Part shown: piece by piece, positions 26,529-35,199 of the stretch
Layout: each line of letters begins with the position of its first letter
Position numbering within the stretch: position 1 is the first letter of the stretch
Source: Flavobacterium sedimenticola
Lineage (GTDB): Bacteria > Bacteroidota > Bacteroidia > Flavobacteriales > Flavobacteriaceae
Length of the DNA stretch: 64,000 bases
Assembly: GCF_030053345.1 (NCBI RefSeq)
Contig: NZ_JASGBP010000005.1
Coordinates: 121,185 to 185,184 of the forward strand
Direction of reading: 5' to 3'
The notes under the pieces: generated by a model
Told to the model about the DNA's origin: nothing
Databases searched by the model: none
Seen by the model: the letters and a program-made list of their open reading frames with translations, nothing else
Program-made: the position numbers and the translations under genes

Positions 26529-27809
26529 TTATTGCCATTCTAATAAAGGTCTGACTACACCCGGAATTCTTCCGGTGTATTTCCCTCTGATATCGGTACT
26601 GTCTAATTCGTCAATAATAGTAAATCCTACGATTTCCATTTCGTGCAATTCGACCTGAAAAGGTTCATAACGCATAATCGCAAAACTACAGGTATAGCCT
26701 CCGTCGGCTAATAGGTTTCCGGGAATGCGAATGGTTCTTGTATAGATTCCTTTTACAGATGGTTTGAGTAGGGTTTCTGAATCTTTGTCGTGTGAGCTGA
26801 AAATATGAATGTTATGATTGTTAAACAGATTCAATCCGTGGGTAAACAACGCACCCTCTTTGGTGATTTCATAGGTAAATTCAATCCTAACTTCATTGGA
26901 GATAAGATGATTGAGCGCGATTTCATTATGGACATCCAATACTTTAACTTCCAATAGGCGCAAAAAATCGGTTTGCGGGCCATCTTGATGAGGCCACACG
27001 CGATGTGCATTATCGTTGGATGCTTTCAAATAATATGCTACCGCTCCTTCAACAGCGCCATTATAACTGATACTGCCGTTTTCGAGGACAATCCCTTTAG
27101 AACACAAACTTTGAACCGCGGCCATATTGTGACTCACAAATAAGACCGTTCGACCTTGTCCTTTGCTGATGTCACCCATTTTGCCCAAACACTTTTTTTG
27201 GAACTCGGCATCTCCAACAGCCAGTACTTCATCGACAATCAAAATTTCGCTTTCCAAGTGTGCAGCTACGGCAAAAGCGAGTCGCACGTACATACCCGAT
27301 GAATAACGCTTTACAGGGGTATCGATATACCTTTCTACTCCGGAAAAATCTATTATTTCATCTAGTTTACGGGTAATCTCTTTTTTTCGCATTCCCAAGA
27401 TAGCGCCATTGAGATAGATATTCTCTCTACCGGTTAATTCGGGATGAAATCCGGTACCTACTTCGAGCAAACTGGCGATTCGTCCTTTGACTTTGATTTC
27501 ACCGGTTGTCGGACCGGTTACCCGGGATAACAGCTTTAATAAGGTACTTTTGCCGGCGCCGTTTTTACCGATGATTCCCACGGCTTCCCCTTGGTTGATT
27601 TCGAAATTGATGTCTTTTAATGACCATACAATATCGCTATTTCCTTTACGGGTTCTGTCATTGGTTTCACCAATTTTCAGAAACGGATCTGCTTTCCCTA
27701 AAACTTTGGTCATCCAAAAACGTTCTAAATCGCGTGAAATAGTACCCGTACCAAACTGTCCGATTTGATAGGCTTTGGAAAGATGTTCTACTTGAATAAC
27801 GGGTTTCAT
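26529..27809 (-). CDS. wzt: ABC transporter ATPase for polysaccharide export (Wzt), first copy
   Basis: 426 residues, the same length as the second copy. Walker A GKNGAGKST lies at about 81-89, signature YSSGM at 169-173, Walker B ILIVDE at 189-194. The first 240 residues match the other copy almost perfectly. From about residue 255 the sequence is quite different (starting ASNDNAHRVWPHQDG), with a beta-rich domain that ends in a RIPGVV segment. It lies 8 bases after the four-helix-bundle gene and near the Wzm permease, so it is the copy one would expect to pair with Wzm. Confidence 0.93.
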   Translation of the reverse strand: MKPVIQVEHLSKAYQIGQFGTGTISRDLERFWMTKVLGKADPFLKIGETNDRTRKGNSDIVWSLKDINFEINQGEAVGIIGKNGAGKSTLLKLLSRVTGPTTGEIKVKGRIASLLEVGTGFHPELTGRENIYLNGAILGMRKKEITRKLDEIIDFSGVERYIDTPVKRYSSGMYVRLAFAVAAHLESEILIVDEVLAVGDAEFQKKCLGKMGDISKGQGRTVLFVSHNMAAVQSLCSKGIVLENGSISYNGAVEGAVAYYLKASNDNAHRVWPHQDGPQTDFLRLLEVKVLDVHNEIALNHLISNEVRIEFTYEITKEGALFTHGLNLFNNHNIHIFSSHDKDSETLLKPSVKGIYTRTIRIPGNLLADGGYTCSFAIMRYEPFQVELHEMEIVGFTIIDELDSTDIRGKYTGRIPGVVRPLLEWQ

Positions 27810-27817
27810 CTAAAAGT

Positions 27818-28189
27818 TTAAGGTTGAGTCTTAGGCTCCAAAGATTTAATTAATTTATGCAATTCTAATAAACTTTTGTCAATCATTTCATTTAGTGCTC
27901 TAACCTTTGATTCTTCAAAATAGTTGACATTACAGCCATAAATCAAATGGCTTTTTGTCTCAAAAATACTTCCTCTTGCAATGGTATAAAACTTTTTTTT
28001 ATCCAACGACGTGCTTCTACCAAATCCTTCGGCAATATTGGCAGAAATAGATAAAGCAGATCGTCTGATTTGACTCGTTAATCCATAATCTTCGCTTCGA
28101 GGCAATGCTGCAGTCAAATGAAAAACACGCTCAGCATTTTCCATCGCCAATTTCCATACATTCATATCCTCAAAACTATAATAACTCAC
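27818..28189 (-). CDS. Four-helix bundle protein (S23 / 23S rRNA intervening-sequence type)
   Basis: A 123-residue helical protein. It starts at GTG 28189 and reads SYYSFEDMNVWKLAMENAER, followed by the family hallmark SISANIAEGFGRS near residue 50 and a final helix SLLELHKLIKSLEP. The family was named from proteins inside bacterial 23S rRNA intervening sequences but is widespread in Bacteroidota outside rRNA, with unknown role. Here it sits between wzm and wzt, with no 23S rRNA near it. No promoter match is seen directly upstream, so it is probably co-transcribed. Confidence 0.85.
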   Translation of the reverse strand: MSYYSFEDMNVWKLAMENAERVFHLTAALPRSEDYGLTSQIRRSALSISANIAEGFGRSTSLDKKKFYTIARGSIFETKSHLIYGCNVNYFEESKVRALNEMIDKSLLELHKLIKSLEPKTQP

Positions 28190-28233
28190 AACAAAAATTT
28201 TAATTTTCTCATCCTCAGACTAAGCCTCATCCT

Positions 28234-29091
28234 CTATATCGTATCAACAAAATTCTTTTCGGTTTTATTAAAAATAATAATCCCTAAAAACAAAACCACT
28301 AAGGTAAACACCGCCGAATAGCCAATGCTCCATACCGTGAATTCTCCTTTCCCCAAAAAGGCATAGCGAAAGGCTTCGATAATTCCGGTCATCGGGTTGA
28401 GCTCAATATATTTCTTGAATGATTCCGGAGCGGCGCTTAAAGGATAAATTACGGTGGTGCCGTACATCAATAATTGCACGCCGAAGGTGATTAAAAAGCT
28501 TAAGTCTTTGTACTTCGTCGTGATAGCCGTGATAATCAAGCCTGCGCCTAAGCCCAATAACGCCATCATAAGGATCAAAACCGGGAAAAAGAAAACCGCA
28601 TAGGTCATTTCGAAAGCAGCACCATTGAGACTGAAATAAACCATTACTCCAAAAAACAATAACAACTGAACACCAAAACGAACCAGATTACTTACGACTA
28701 TACTCAAAGGAATAATCAATCGAGGGAAATACACCTTTCCGAAGATATTGGCATTATCCTTAAAAACCGTACTGGTCTTGGTCAAACAATCGGCAAAATA
28801 GTTCCATGCCGTGATCCCCGACAAGTAAAATAAAAATTGAGGTAAACCATCGGTACTGATTCCTGCCAATTTTCCGAAAACCAGAGAAAAAACAATGGTT
28901 GTAAAAATGGGCTGTATAAAAAACCAAAGCGGTCCGAGAATGGTTTGCTTGTAAAAACTCACAAAATCTCTCTTGACAAACAAAAAAAGTAAATCTCTGT
29001 AATGCCAAAGGTCTTTGAACTTAATATCAAAAAGGGAGGTATGTCCTTTGATAATTAAATCCCAATCTTGCGACTGATGCTGGTTTTTCAT
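28234..29091 (-). CDS. wzm: ABC-2 type polysaccharide exporter permease (Wzm)
   Basis: A 285-residue membrane protein with six hydrophobic helices, in the ABC-2 / polysaccharide-export permease family. Seen: an N-terminal amphipathic region with LFLFVKRDFVSFYKQTILGP (the interface helix), GPLWFFIQPIFTTIVFSLVF as helix 1, then ITAWNYFADCLTKT, and the late LNPMTGIIEAFRYAFLGKG before helices 5-6. It forms the channel that moves an undecaprenyl-linked glycan across the inner membrane with Wzt. It is the first gene of the left-hand operon, with a promoter candidate 44 bases upstream. Confidence 0.92.
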   Translation of the reverse strand: MKNQHQSQDWDLIIKGHTSLFDIKFKDLWHYRDLLFLFVKRDFVSFYKQTILGPLWFFIQPIFTTIVFSLVFGKLAGISTDGLPQFLFYLSGITAWNYFADCLTKTSTVFKDNANIFGKVYFPRLIIPLSIVVSNLVRFGVQLLLFFGVMVYFSLNGAAFEMTYAVFFFPVLILMMALLGLGAGLIITAITTKYKDLSFLITFGVQLLMYGTTVIYPLSAAPESFKKYIELNPMTGIIEAFRYAFLGKGEFTVWSIGYSAVFTLVVLFLGIIIFNKTEKNFVDTI

Positions 29092-29134
29092 TAATTTGTG
29101 AGGTTAGAAATTGTTACCATTAGCTCTCTATGTG

Positions 29135-29142
29135 CAAATATA
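29135..29142 (-). promoter_or_regulatory. Candidate -7 element for the wzm operon
   Basis: Reading the minus strand the site is TATATTTG, a perfect match to the Bacteroidota -7 consensus TAnnTTTG. No TTG lies at the ideal -33 position, so the support is the -7 element and its place only: transcription would begin near 29128, about 37 bases before the wzm ATG. It sits in the 160-base gap between the divergent wzm and cpsB-like genes. Confidence 0.4.
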
Positions 29143-29200
29143 TAAATTAGGCTTCCCTGGAAAAAGAATTGACAGATTTAATTTGGGAATTCGATTTAAT

Positions 29201-29232
29201 TTGTAAGAACCATTTTTATTTCCCTAATTTTG
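29201..29232 (+). promoter_or_regulatory. Candidate promoter for the plus-strand phosphatase gene
   Basis: On the plus strand TTG at 29201-29203, 21 bases, then TAATTTTG at 29225-29232, matching the Bacteroidota TTG-N19-21-TAnnTTTG pattern. Transcription would begin around 29238, giving a leader of about 14 bases before the TTG start codon at 29252. This is the only plus-strand gene in the window, so it needs a promoter of its own. Confidence 0.55.
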
Positions 29233-29251
29233 AACTCCTAAAACCTGCATT

Positions 29252-29989
29252 TTGATTTCATTTTTCAAAACCAAACCGGTGTTGGCCGACTTGATTCCGG
29301 ATAATCATGTTGATATTCATTCGCATTTGATTCCGGGTGTTGACGATGGTGCTAAAAACATAGAAGAAACCCTATCGTTACTTCAAAAAATGGCAAACAT
29401 TGGTTTTAAAAACAGCATTACCACACCCCATATCATTACCAATATTTGGAATAATACGGAAGCTGATATTGTAAAAAGACACCAAGAAATCCTGCCTGTA
29501 GTTCAAGCGCAAACCGGTATTAATCAATTCAATGTTGGTATTGAGTATATGTTGGATGACCATTTTTTGAAGCGTTTGGCTGGTGAAAAACTACTGACGT
29601 TAAAAGACAATTACATCTTGGTAGAAATGTCTTATTTGAATCCGCCCATACAACTGTTTGAAATCATTTTTGAAATTCACTTGGCCGGCTACAAACCTAT
29701 TTTGGCACATCCGGAGCGGTATTTATTTTACCACCGAAACACCAAAGAGTTAGACAAATTAAAGAATACCGGGTGTTTATTTCAGCTTAACCTTTTGGCA
29801 ACGGTTGACTATTACGGTGCTACGATTACCAAAATGGCTGACAAATTACTGCATTCCGATTATTACGACTTTGTAGGCAGTGACATACACCATCAAAACC
29901 ACGTGAATGCTTTTGACAGAAAGGTACAAGTTAAAAATACCGCAGCACTCGAAAAAGTGATACAGAAAAATTTATTTTTTCTTGAATAA
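29252..29989 (+). CDS. PHP-type tyrosine-protein phosphatase (CpsB/CapC/YwqE family)
   Basis: A 245-residue metal-dependent phosphatase of the PHP fold. The metal motif is VDIHSHLIPGVDDGAKN near residue 22; further ligands appear in ITTPHIIT, AHPERYLF and GSDIHHQNH. The family removes phosphate from the tyrosine tail of Wzc-type kinases, controlling polymer length. The start is TTG at 29252; upstream codons in frame lead to a stop at 29231 with no ATG. It runs convergently into the end of wzc, sharing 18 bases, so kinase and phosphatase genes face each other. Confidence 0.92.
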   Translation: MISFFKTKPVLADLIPDNHVDIHSHLIPGVDDGAKNIEETLSLLQKMANIGFKNSITTPHIITNIWNNTEADIVKRHQEILPVVQAQTGINQFNVGIEYMLDDHFLKRLAGEKLLTLKDNYILVEMSYLNPPIQLFEIIFEIHLAGYKPILAHPERYLFYHRNTKELDKLKNTGCLFQLNLLATVDYYGATITKMADKLLHSDYYDFVGSDIHHQNHVNAFDRKVQVKNTAALEKVIQKNLFFLE

Positions 29990-32371
29990 ACCGCTAAACC
30001 ATGATTTCTTTTCATTCTCTTCTTCTAAGCCATAGCCATAGCCATACCCGTAGCCATACCCGTAGCCATACGTTTTTCGCCACACGGTATCGTTCAATAA
30101 GATAGACATATTCGGTAGCTTTTTCTCTTCATAAAAACTTCCGGCGATTTTGAGTAAACGTTTATCGAGGAAGTTAGCTCGTACAATATAAATAAATGCA
30201 TCGGCATATTTGGCCACCAACAAAGTATCGGTCACCAAACTCACCGGAGCCGTATCTACAATAATATAATCGTACTGTTGTTTTAGCGTTTCAAACATGG
30301 TGGCTACTTTCGGACTCAACAATAAATCGGCCGGATTAGGCGGAATAACGCCCGATGGAAGTACTGAAAAATTTTCAAAATCCTTCAATTGGATAATGTA
30401 ATCCTCTATCTTTTCGTTGGGTTTGGCTATGTAATTGGTAATTCCTTTAGCCGGAATATCCAAATACTTGTCAATTTTAGGATTTCGAATATCCAATCCA
30501 ACCAAAAGTACTTTTCTGCCGGTTAAGGCAATGGTGCTGGCCAAATTGATGGCTATAAATGTTTTTCCTTCTTTTGGCACCGTAGACGTTACAAATATGG
30601 TTTTGGCTTGATTTTCGGGAACGGAATTGAGCATAAACTCTAAATTAGTACGCACAATTCGGATGGCTTCGGCCGAACTCGAGCGGCTGGTAGCCGAGAT
30701 GATTTCATCTTCCGAATCCGATTTCGGCACATCGCCCAAAAACGGTATGGCCACATTATCTTCAATGTCTTGTCTGTTCTTGATTTTAGTATCCAATAAA
30801 TCCATCAAAAAGATAATCAGAAACGGTATTAACAATCCTAACGAAAAGCCAACCAATAAAATAATATTTCGGTTAGGAGAAACCGGACCTAATTTGGCCT
30901 TAGCCTCATCGATAATTTTGGCATTCGGTGCCGTAACAGCCAATGAAATCCCTACTTCTTCTCTTTTTTGCAAGAGATAAAGGTATAAGGTTTCCTTGAT
31001 GGCTTGTTGTCTTCCGATAACTTTTAACTCTCTGGACTGGCGTGGAATTTCAGAAATTCGGCCGCTTATCAGATTGTCCTGCTTCTGAAGATCATCTCTT
31101 TTAATTTTTAGAGACGTTATTAATCGAACCAAACTTTCTTTGACACTTTTACGCATGTCATCAATGCGGTTATTCAAATTGATTAAAACCGTATTTTTCG
31201 CCGTGGCTCCGCCATTGAGCAATCGGTTTCTCTCGATGATGTAGCCGTTGTATTGGTTGATTAAATCCACGGCGCTGTTGTTAGGCGCGCTGTTTTCCGT
31301 GGGAATAATGTTAGACGGAATAATATCGTCTTTGGAAGAACTATTCAAGTAGTCGAGCATCGAAGATACCACTTTAATACGGGTTTCGGTTTCGATAAGC
31401 GCTTTTTCAAAATCCACGGAATTCTTGATAAACAAATCGGCGTCCGAATTGATATTCGTTAATTTGTTGGAAGTCATGAAATTTTCACCTTCTTTCTCCA
31501 CATCGCCCAATTCCTCCGAGATAAACTTTAACCGTTCGTCAATGAATTTTTGGGTATTGCGCGAGATAAAGTTTTTGTCATCGATAGCATCCTGATTGTA
31601 AATGGCAATTAAGGTATTGAGGAAGTCTTCCGCTTTTTTGGGAAGCGCATCGTTGAGGGTGAGTTCCACTACACTTGATTTTTCACTAAGTGGCGCAATT
31701 TTCAGGCGATTGCTGTAGCCTTGTACGATATTGTCAAGACCATTGATTTTAACCGTTACCGAAAAATCCTTGTCGTTTTTTTTGTTCTCCAACATTTTTC
31801 GGGTCACCACCATTTTACAATTCCCCAATCGAATGATGGAACCATACCTAAACGTGTTGATGACTTTACCGTCGGGTGTGGCCAATTCGAAAGTGGTATC
31901 TGTTTTGGAATTAACCACATAGGATTGATTTTTGAGGTAAAACGAATCGTCCGATTCAAAAAAGGAAACATCAATAGGTTTTTTATCGTAGAGTTCCACT
32001 GTTTTTACTCTTCCCTCTGTAAAATAAGTAATATTCAAATTCAGCTTTTTTACGGCCGATTTGATAATGGATCTCGATTTTAAAATTTGAATTTCGTTAT
32101 CTACATTGCTTTTAGAAGATTTCAGTAATCCCAAATCGGCAAAGGCGGAAAGCTCCGACTCTAAACCTCCTTTTTTCTCATCACGTACTAAAATAGTAGC
32201 TGTGGCTTGGTACTGCGGTACGGTGTAACGCAAATACAAATAGGCAAAAACAATGGAAATGATAATCGAAAAAACAAACCAAATCCAATGTTTTAAATAC
32301 CGGTCAAACTGTTCTCTTAGATCAAGGCTACTATCCTTATCCTGGTTTGAAAAAGAGTTGTTGTATTTCAT
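29972..32371 (-). CDS. wzc: Polysaccharide co-polymerase / BY-kinase (Wzc)
   Basis: A 799-residue inner membrane protein. Two membrane helices flank a periplasmic domain: helix 1 WFVFSIIISIVFAYLYLRYT at about 32-50 and helix 2 IILLVGFSLGLLIPFLIIFL near residue 510. The cytoplasmic kinase has the P-loop VTSTVPKEGKT, Walker A' LLVGLDIRNPKID and Walker B YIIVDTAPVSLVTD. The end carries seven Gly-Tyr repeats then a charged tail (FSGLFKKK); these tyrosines are the expected autophosphorylation cluster. Periplasmic coiled-coil segments lie between about residues 250 and 470. It works with Wza immediately upstream (3-base spacer). Confidence 0.94.
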   Translation of the reverse strand: MKYNNSFSNQDKDSSLDLREQFDRYLKHWIWFVFSIIISIVFAYLYLRYTVPQYQATATILVRDEKKGGLESELSAFADLGLLKSSKSNVDNEIQILKSRSIIKSAVKKLNLNITYFTEGRVKTVELYDKKPIDVSFFESDDSFYLKNQSYVVNSKTDTTFELATPDGKVINTFRYGSIIRLGNCKMVVTRKMLENKKNDKDFSVTVKINGLDNIVQGYSNRLKIAPLSEKSSVVELTLNDALPKKAEDFLNTLIAIYNQDAIDDKNFISRNTQKFIDERLKFISEELGDVEKEGENFMTSNKLTNINSDADLFIKNSVDFEKALIETETRIKVVSSMLDYLNSSSKDDIIPSNIIPTENSAPNNSAVDLINQYNGYIIERNRLLNGGATAKNTVLINLNNRIDDMRKSVKESLVRLITSLKIKRDDLQKQDNLISGRISEIPRQSRELKVIGRQQAIKETLYLYLLQKREEVGISLAVTAPNAKIIDEAKAKLGPVSPNRNIILLVGFSLGLLIPFLIIFLMDLLDTKIKNRQDIEDNVAIPFLGDVPKSDSEDEIISATSRSSSAEAIRIVRTNLEFMLNSVPENQAKTIFVTSTVPKEGKTFIAINLASTIALTGRKVLLVGLDIRNPKIDKYLDIPAKGITNYIAKPNEKIEDYIIQLKDFENFSVLPSGVIPPNPADLLLSPKVATMFETLKQQYDYIIVDTAPVSLVTDTLLVAKYADAFIYIVRANFLDKRLLKIAGSFYEEKKLPNMSILLNDTVWRKTYGYGYGYGYGYGYGLEEENEKKSWFSGLFKKK
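30029..30070 (-). repeat. Seven tandem hexanucleotide Gly-Tyr codon repeats in wzc
   Basis: 42 bases made of seven units of TAT or TAC followed by GGC or GGG, giving (Tyr-Gly)x7. Units are not identical but are close enough for slippage. Gain or loss of one unit would keep the reading frame and change the number of phosphorylatable tyrosines by one. Confidence 0.9.
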
Positions 32372-32374
32372 AAA

Positions 32375-33145
32375 CTATCTGACTAAAAGAACGATTATCG
32401 TGGTTAATAAAGACAATGAAGAAATAATGACAGGCGCATTCGGACCGACTGCGGAAGCATTAACCCTGGTTTTATTGGGTTCCACCACCAAAACATCATT
32501 CTGCTTCAAAAAATAATACGGGGAATTGATAAAATCGGCCTGGGTCACGTCGACTCTGTTGTACGTCATTTTACCTTCCACTTCTCGTATCAACAGTATG
32601 TTATCTCTTTTTCCGTAAATGGTTAAATCGCCGGCCATTCCCAAAGCTTCCAACAGGGTAATTCTTTCGCTTGAAATTTTGAATGTCCCCGGTCTGACTA
32701 CTTCACCCAAAACCGATATTTTATAATTTAATATTCTGAGGTTTATGGTAGGGTTGGTAATGTACTCTTTGACCTCTCCGTGCAATTTGGCAATCGCCTC
32801 TGATCGTGTCAGTCCGGCCAATTTAATTTTTCCGATAACAGGAAACTCTATATAACCGTAAGCATCAATCAAATAGGTTTTAATCCCGTCCTGGTTTTCA
32901 TTAATTTGATAATTTCCTTGAATTTGCGGCATGTTAAACGGAATGGTTAACTCCGGTTGATCGGCCGAAACAATAATACTCAACAAATCATCATTTTGCA
33001 ATTTCGGTTCATAATTGGCCACTCCGTTTTGGGTAGTAACGGCATCTACATTCTGAAGATACGCAATGTCTTTTCGGGAGGCACACGAAACCAATGAAAG
33101 AGCAAAAACAAACAATCCGGCTCTCAATATCGTTTTAAAATTCAT
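32375..33145 (-). CDS. wza: Outer membrane polysaccharide export lipoprotein (Wza)
   Basis: A 256-residue export protein. The signal is a lipoprotein type: a hydrophobic N-terminus ending LSLVSC, with Cys21 the lipidated residue. After this come the poly_export domain (NDDLLSIIVSADQPELTIPF, YGYIEFPVIGKIKLAGLT) and an SLBB-type ligand domain (ISVLGEVVRPGTFKI). A final hydrophobic segment SLSLLTTIIVLLV is characteristic of flavobacterial Wza proteins and may be the outer membrane span. It forms the outer membrane channel for Wzx/Wzy-made polymer together with Wzc. Confidence 0.92.
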   Translation of the reverse strand: MNFKTILRAGLFVFALSLVSCASRKDIAYLQNVDAVTTQNGVANYEPKLQNDDLLSIIVSADQPELTIPFNMPQIQGNYQINENQDGIKTYLIDAYGYIEFPVIGKIKLAGLTRSEAIAKLHGEVKEYITNPTINLRILNYKISVLGEVVRPGTFKISSERITLLEALGMAGDLTIYGKRDNILLIREVEGKMTYNRVDVTQADFINSPYYFLKQNDVLVVEPNKTRVNASAVGPNAPVIISSLSLLTTIIVLLVR

Positions 33146-33199
33146 AAGGTAAATTTTGCAGGTAAATATAGTAAAATTATGATTGTTGACCCGAAAAAG

Positions 33200-35149
33200 C
33201 TATTTATCAAGCGTAGCAAAAATAGAATTCATGCTTTTAAATTCCGGTACAATTTTCTTCATCAAGCTAACAACTTCTTGATTGGATTGCGTTTTGGCGG
33301 TTTTAATCAGATCGGCAATCATAATACTGATTTCTTCAAAATCGTCAAAATGATCTTGACCGATCAGTATTTTTTCGTTGTGTGTCGGAAGTGTTTTTGA
33401 AGTATCATTGAGTAGTTCTTCGTAGAGTTTCTCTCCGGGTCTGAGACCGATAATTTTGATTTTGATTTCATTATCCGGAGTAAATCCGGCCAAACGAATC
33501 ATCTTTTTAGCCAAATCGATAATTTTTACCGGTTCACCCATATCAAAAATATAAATTTCACCGCCATTACCCATCGCTCCGGCTTCTAATACCAATTGGC
33601 AAGCTTCCGGGATAGTCATGAAATACCGAATAATTTCGGGATGCGTTATGGTTATCGGACCGCCTTCCTGAATTTGCTTGGTAAACAATGGCACTATAGA
33701 ACCGTTCGAGCCCAAAACATTCCCAAATCGGGTGGTGATGAATTTAGTCGGGTTGCTTTTTTTCGTTTGAATCAGATGGGAATTGAGCGATTGAACGTAT
33801 TTTTCGGCTATCCGCTTACTGGCGCCCATAACGCTGCTCGGATTAACGGCCTTATCGGTAGAAATCAGTACAAACTTTTCTACTTTATACTTGCTGGATA
33901 AATCCGCCAGGTTCTTGGTTCCGATAACATTGGTATAAATGGCTTGGGAAGGATTTTCCTCCATCAGTGGCACATGCTTGTACGCCGCGGCATGGTATAC
34001 GAAATCGGGTTTAAACAGTTGAAAAACGCGTTCTGTTTCTTCGTAATCCCTAACGTCGGCTAAGATAGTTTCAATAGTCACCTTTTTCGAATACTCCGAA
34101 ACTTCGAGTTGAAGATTGTGCAAGGGAGATTCCGCTTGGTCCAATATAACTATTTTAGCCGGACTGAAGTGGATAACTTGTCTCACTATTTCGCTTCCGA
34201 TAGAGCCGGCTCCGCCAGTGATGAGAACTGTTCTACCGTTAATTTGGGATGAAATTGATTTACTATCCAACACTATAGGCTTTCGGTGTAATAAATCTTC
34301 AATCGCGAAACTCTTTACCTGATTTGAGATGTGTTTTTGATCCTCCCAGTCGGCAATTAACGGTACGGAATACACCTTAAAATTGTACTCCAAACACTCT
34401 TCAACTATAGCTATCGTTTCTTCTTTAGACAAACTTTTTTCAGCCATAATTAAAGCTTCCGCACCCAGACTTCTCAGAATTACGTGTATGTCTTTGGACT
34501 GATTGGCAATCGGTAAATCTAAAATACTTTTAGATGTTTTGACCTGATTGAATTTGTCGACAAAAGCAATGAGCTTAAATCGCGCCGGTTTTTCGGTTTT
34601 TAGCGCATTGGCCACCGAAATAGCATTGGCGTCAGCACCATAAATCACGGCCTTGATAAGGTTTTTGTTATCGTCTTTTTGCAAAAATTTTTCAAAGACG
34701 TTTTTTACCATTATTCTGAAAAGAAACAATAGTAAAAAAGACGTAATATAAGTGATGAACAAACCGGTGGTCAAAAACAACTTGACATCAAATACGACAA
34801 GCGTGATGAAATTAAGCGCCACCAAGGCCACATAAGCCGAGGTAGTTGCCACTAACAGTTTAATGCCGTCAATAAAAGTAGAATGCCTGATGATACCGGC
34901 ATAGGTTCGATACACCAAAAAGAAAAAAGCATTGGCCAATACCACAAAAGCGTATTGTAAAAAGCCAACCAAAGCACCATTAAAAACAACAGCCAGGTTG
35001 TAAATAATGATTGAAGTTATACCACAAGCAACAGCCACAATAAAAACATCAATAGCAAAGATTATCCACCGAGGTAAATAACCGATGTTTTGAAATTTTT
35101 TATTAAAAATGCTGCTTTTAATTTCTTTGAAAATAGAATTATCCATCAT
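33200..35149 (-). CDS. Membrane-bound UDP-sugar 4,6-dehydratase (PglF/WbpM/CapD family)
   Basis: A 649-residue protein: four N-terminal membrane helices (about 25-150), a degenerate Rossmann domain (170-290), and a catalytic SDR domain. The catalytic domain has TGGAGSIGSE at 311-320, and TDK at 431-433. The Tyr-x3-Lys position carries Met441-x3-Lys445, as is normal for PglF and FlaA1-like enzymes. It converts UDP-GlcNAc to the 4-keto-6-deoxy sugar for bacillosamine- or QuiNAc-type residues. The next gene is a matching aminotransferase. It differs from PseB at 61625-62635, which is soluble and keeps the Tyr. Confidence 0.9.
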   Translation of the reverse strand: MMDNSIFKEIKSSIFNKKFQNIGYLPRWIIFAIDVFIVAVACGITSIIIYNLAVVFNGALVGFLQYAFVVLANAFFFLVYRTYAGIIRHSTFIDGIKLLVATTSAYVALVALNFITLVVFDVKLFLTTGLFITYITSFLLLFLFRIMVKNVFEKFLQKDDNKNLIKAVIYGADANAISVANALKTEKPARFKLIAFVDKFNQVKTSKSILDLPIANQSKDIHVILRSLGAEALIMAEKSLSKEETIAIVEECLEYNFKVYSVPLIADWEDQKHISNQVKSFAIEDLLHRKPIVLDSKSISSQINGRTVLITGGAGSIGSEIVRQVIHFSPAKIVILDQAESPLHNLQLEVSEYSKKVTIETILADVRDYEETERVFQLFKPDFVYHAAAYKHVPLMEENPSQAIYTNVIGTKNLADLSSKYKVEKFVLISTDKAVNPSSVMGASKRIAEKYVQSLNSHLIQTKKSNPTKFITTRFGNVLGSNGSIVPLFTKQIQEGGPITITHPEIIRYFMTIPEACQLVLEAGAMGNGGEIYIFDMGEPVKIIDLAKKMIRLAGFTPDNEIKIKIIGLRPGEKLYEELLNDTSKTLPTHNEKILIGQDHFDDFEEISIMIADLIKTAKTQSNQEVVSLMKKIVPEFKSMNSIFATLDK

Positions 35150-35199
35150 GCTTCCTGTAACCTCTCAAAATTAAGATAATTTTAACGTATTAAGCATAT

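Noticed and set aside
27818..28189. S23-type gene as a sign of a 23S rRNA intervening sequence
   Set aside because: No rRNA sequence is near; the gene sits in a glycan export operon.
30029..30070. Short tandem repeat as a possible CRISPR or regulatory repeat
   Set aside because: Six-base units in frame within wzc encode Gly-Tyr; there are no spacers.
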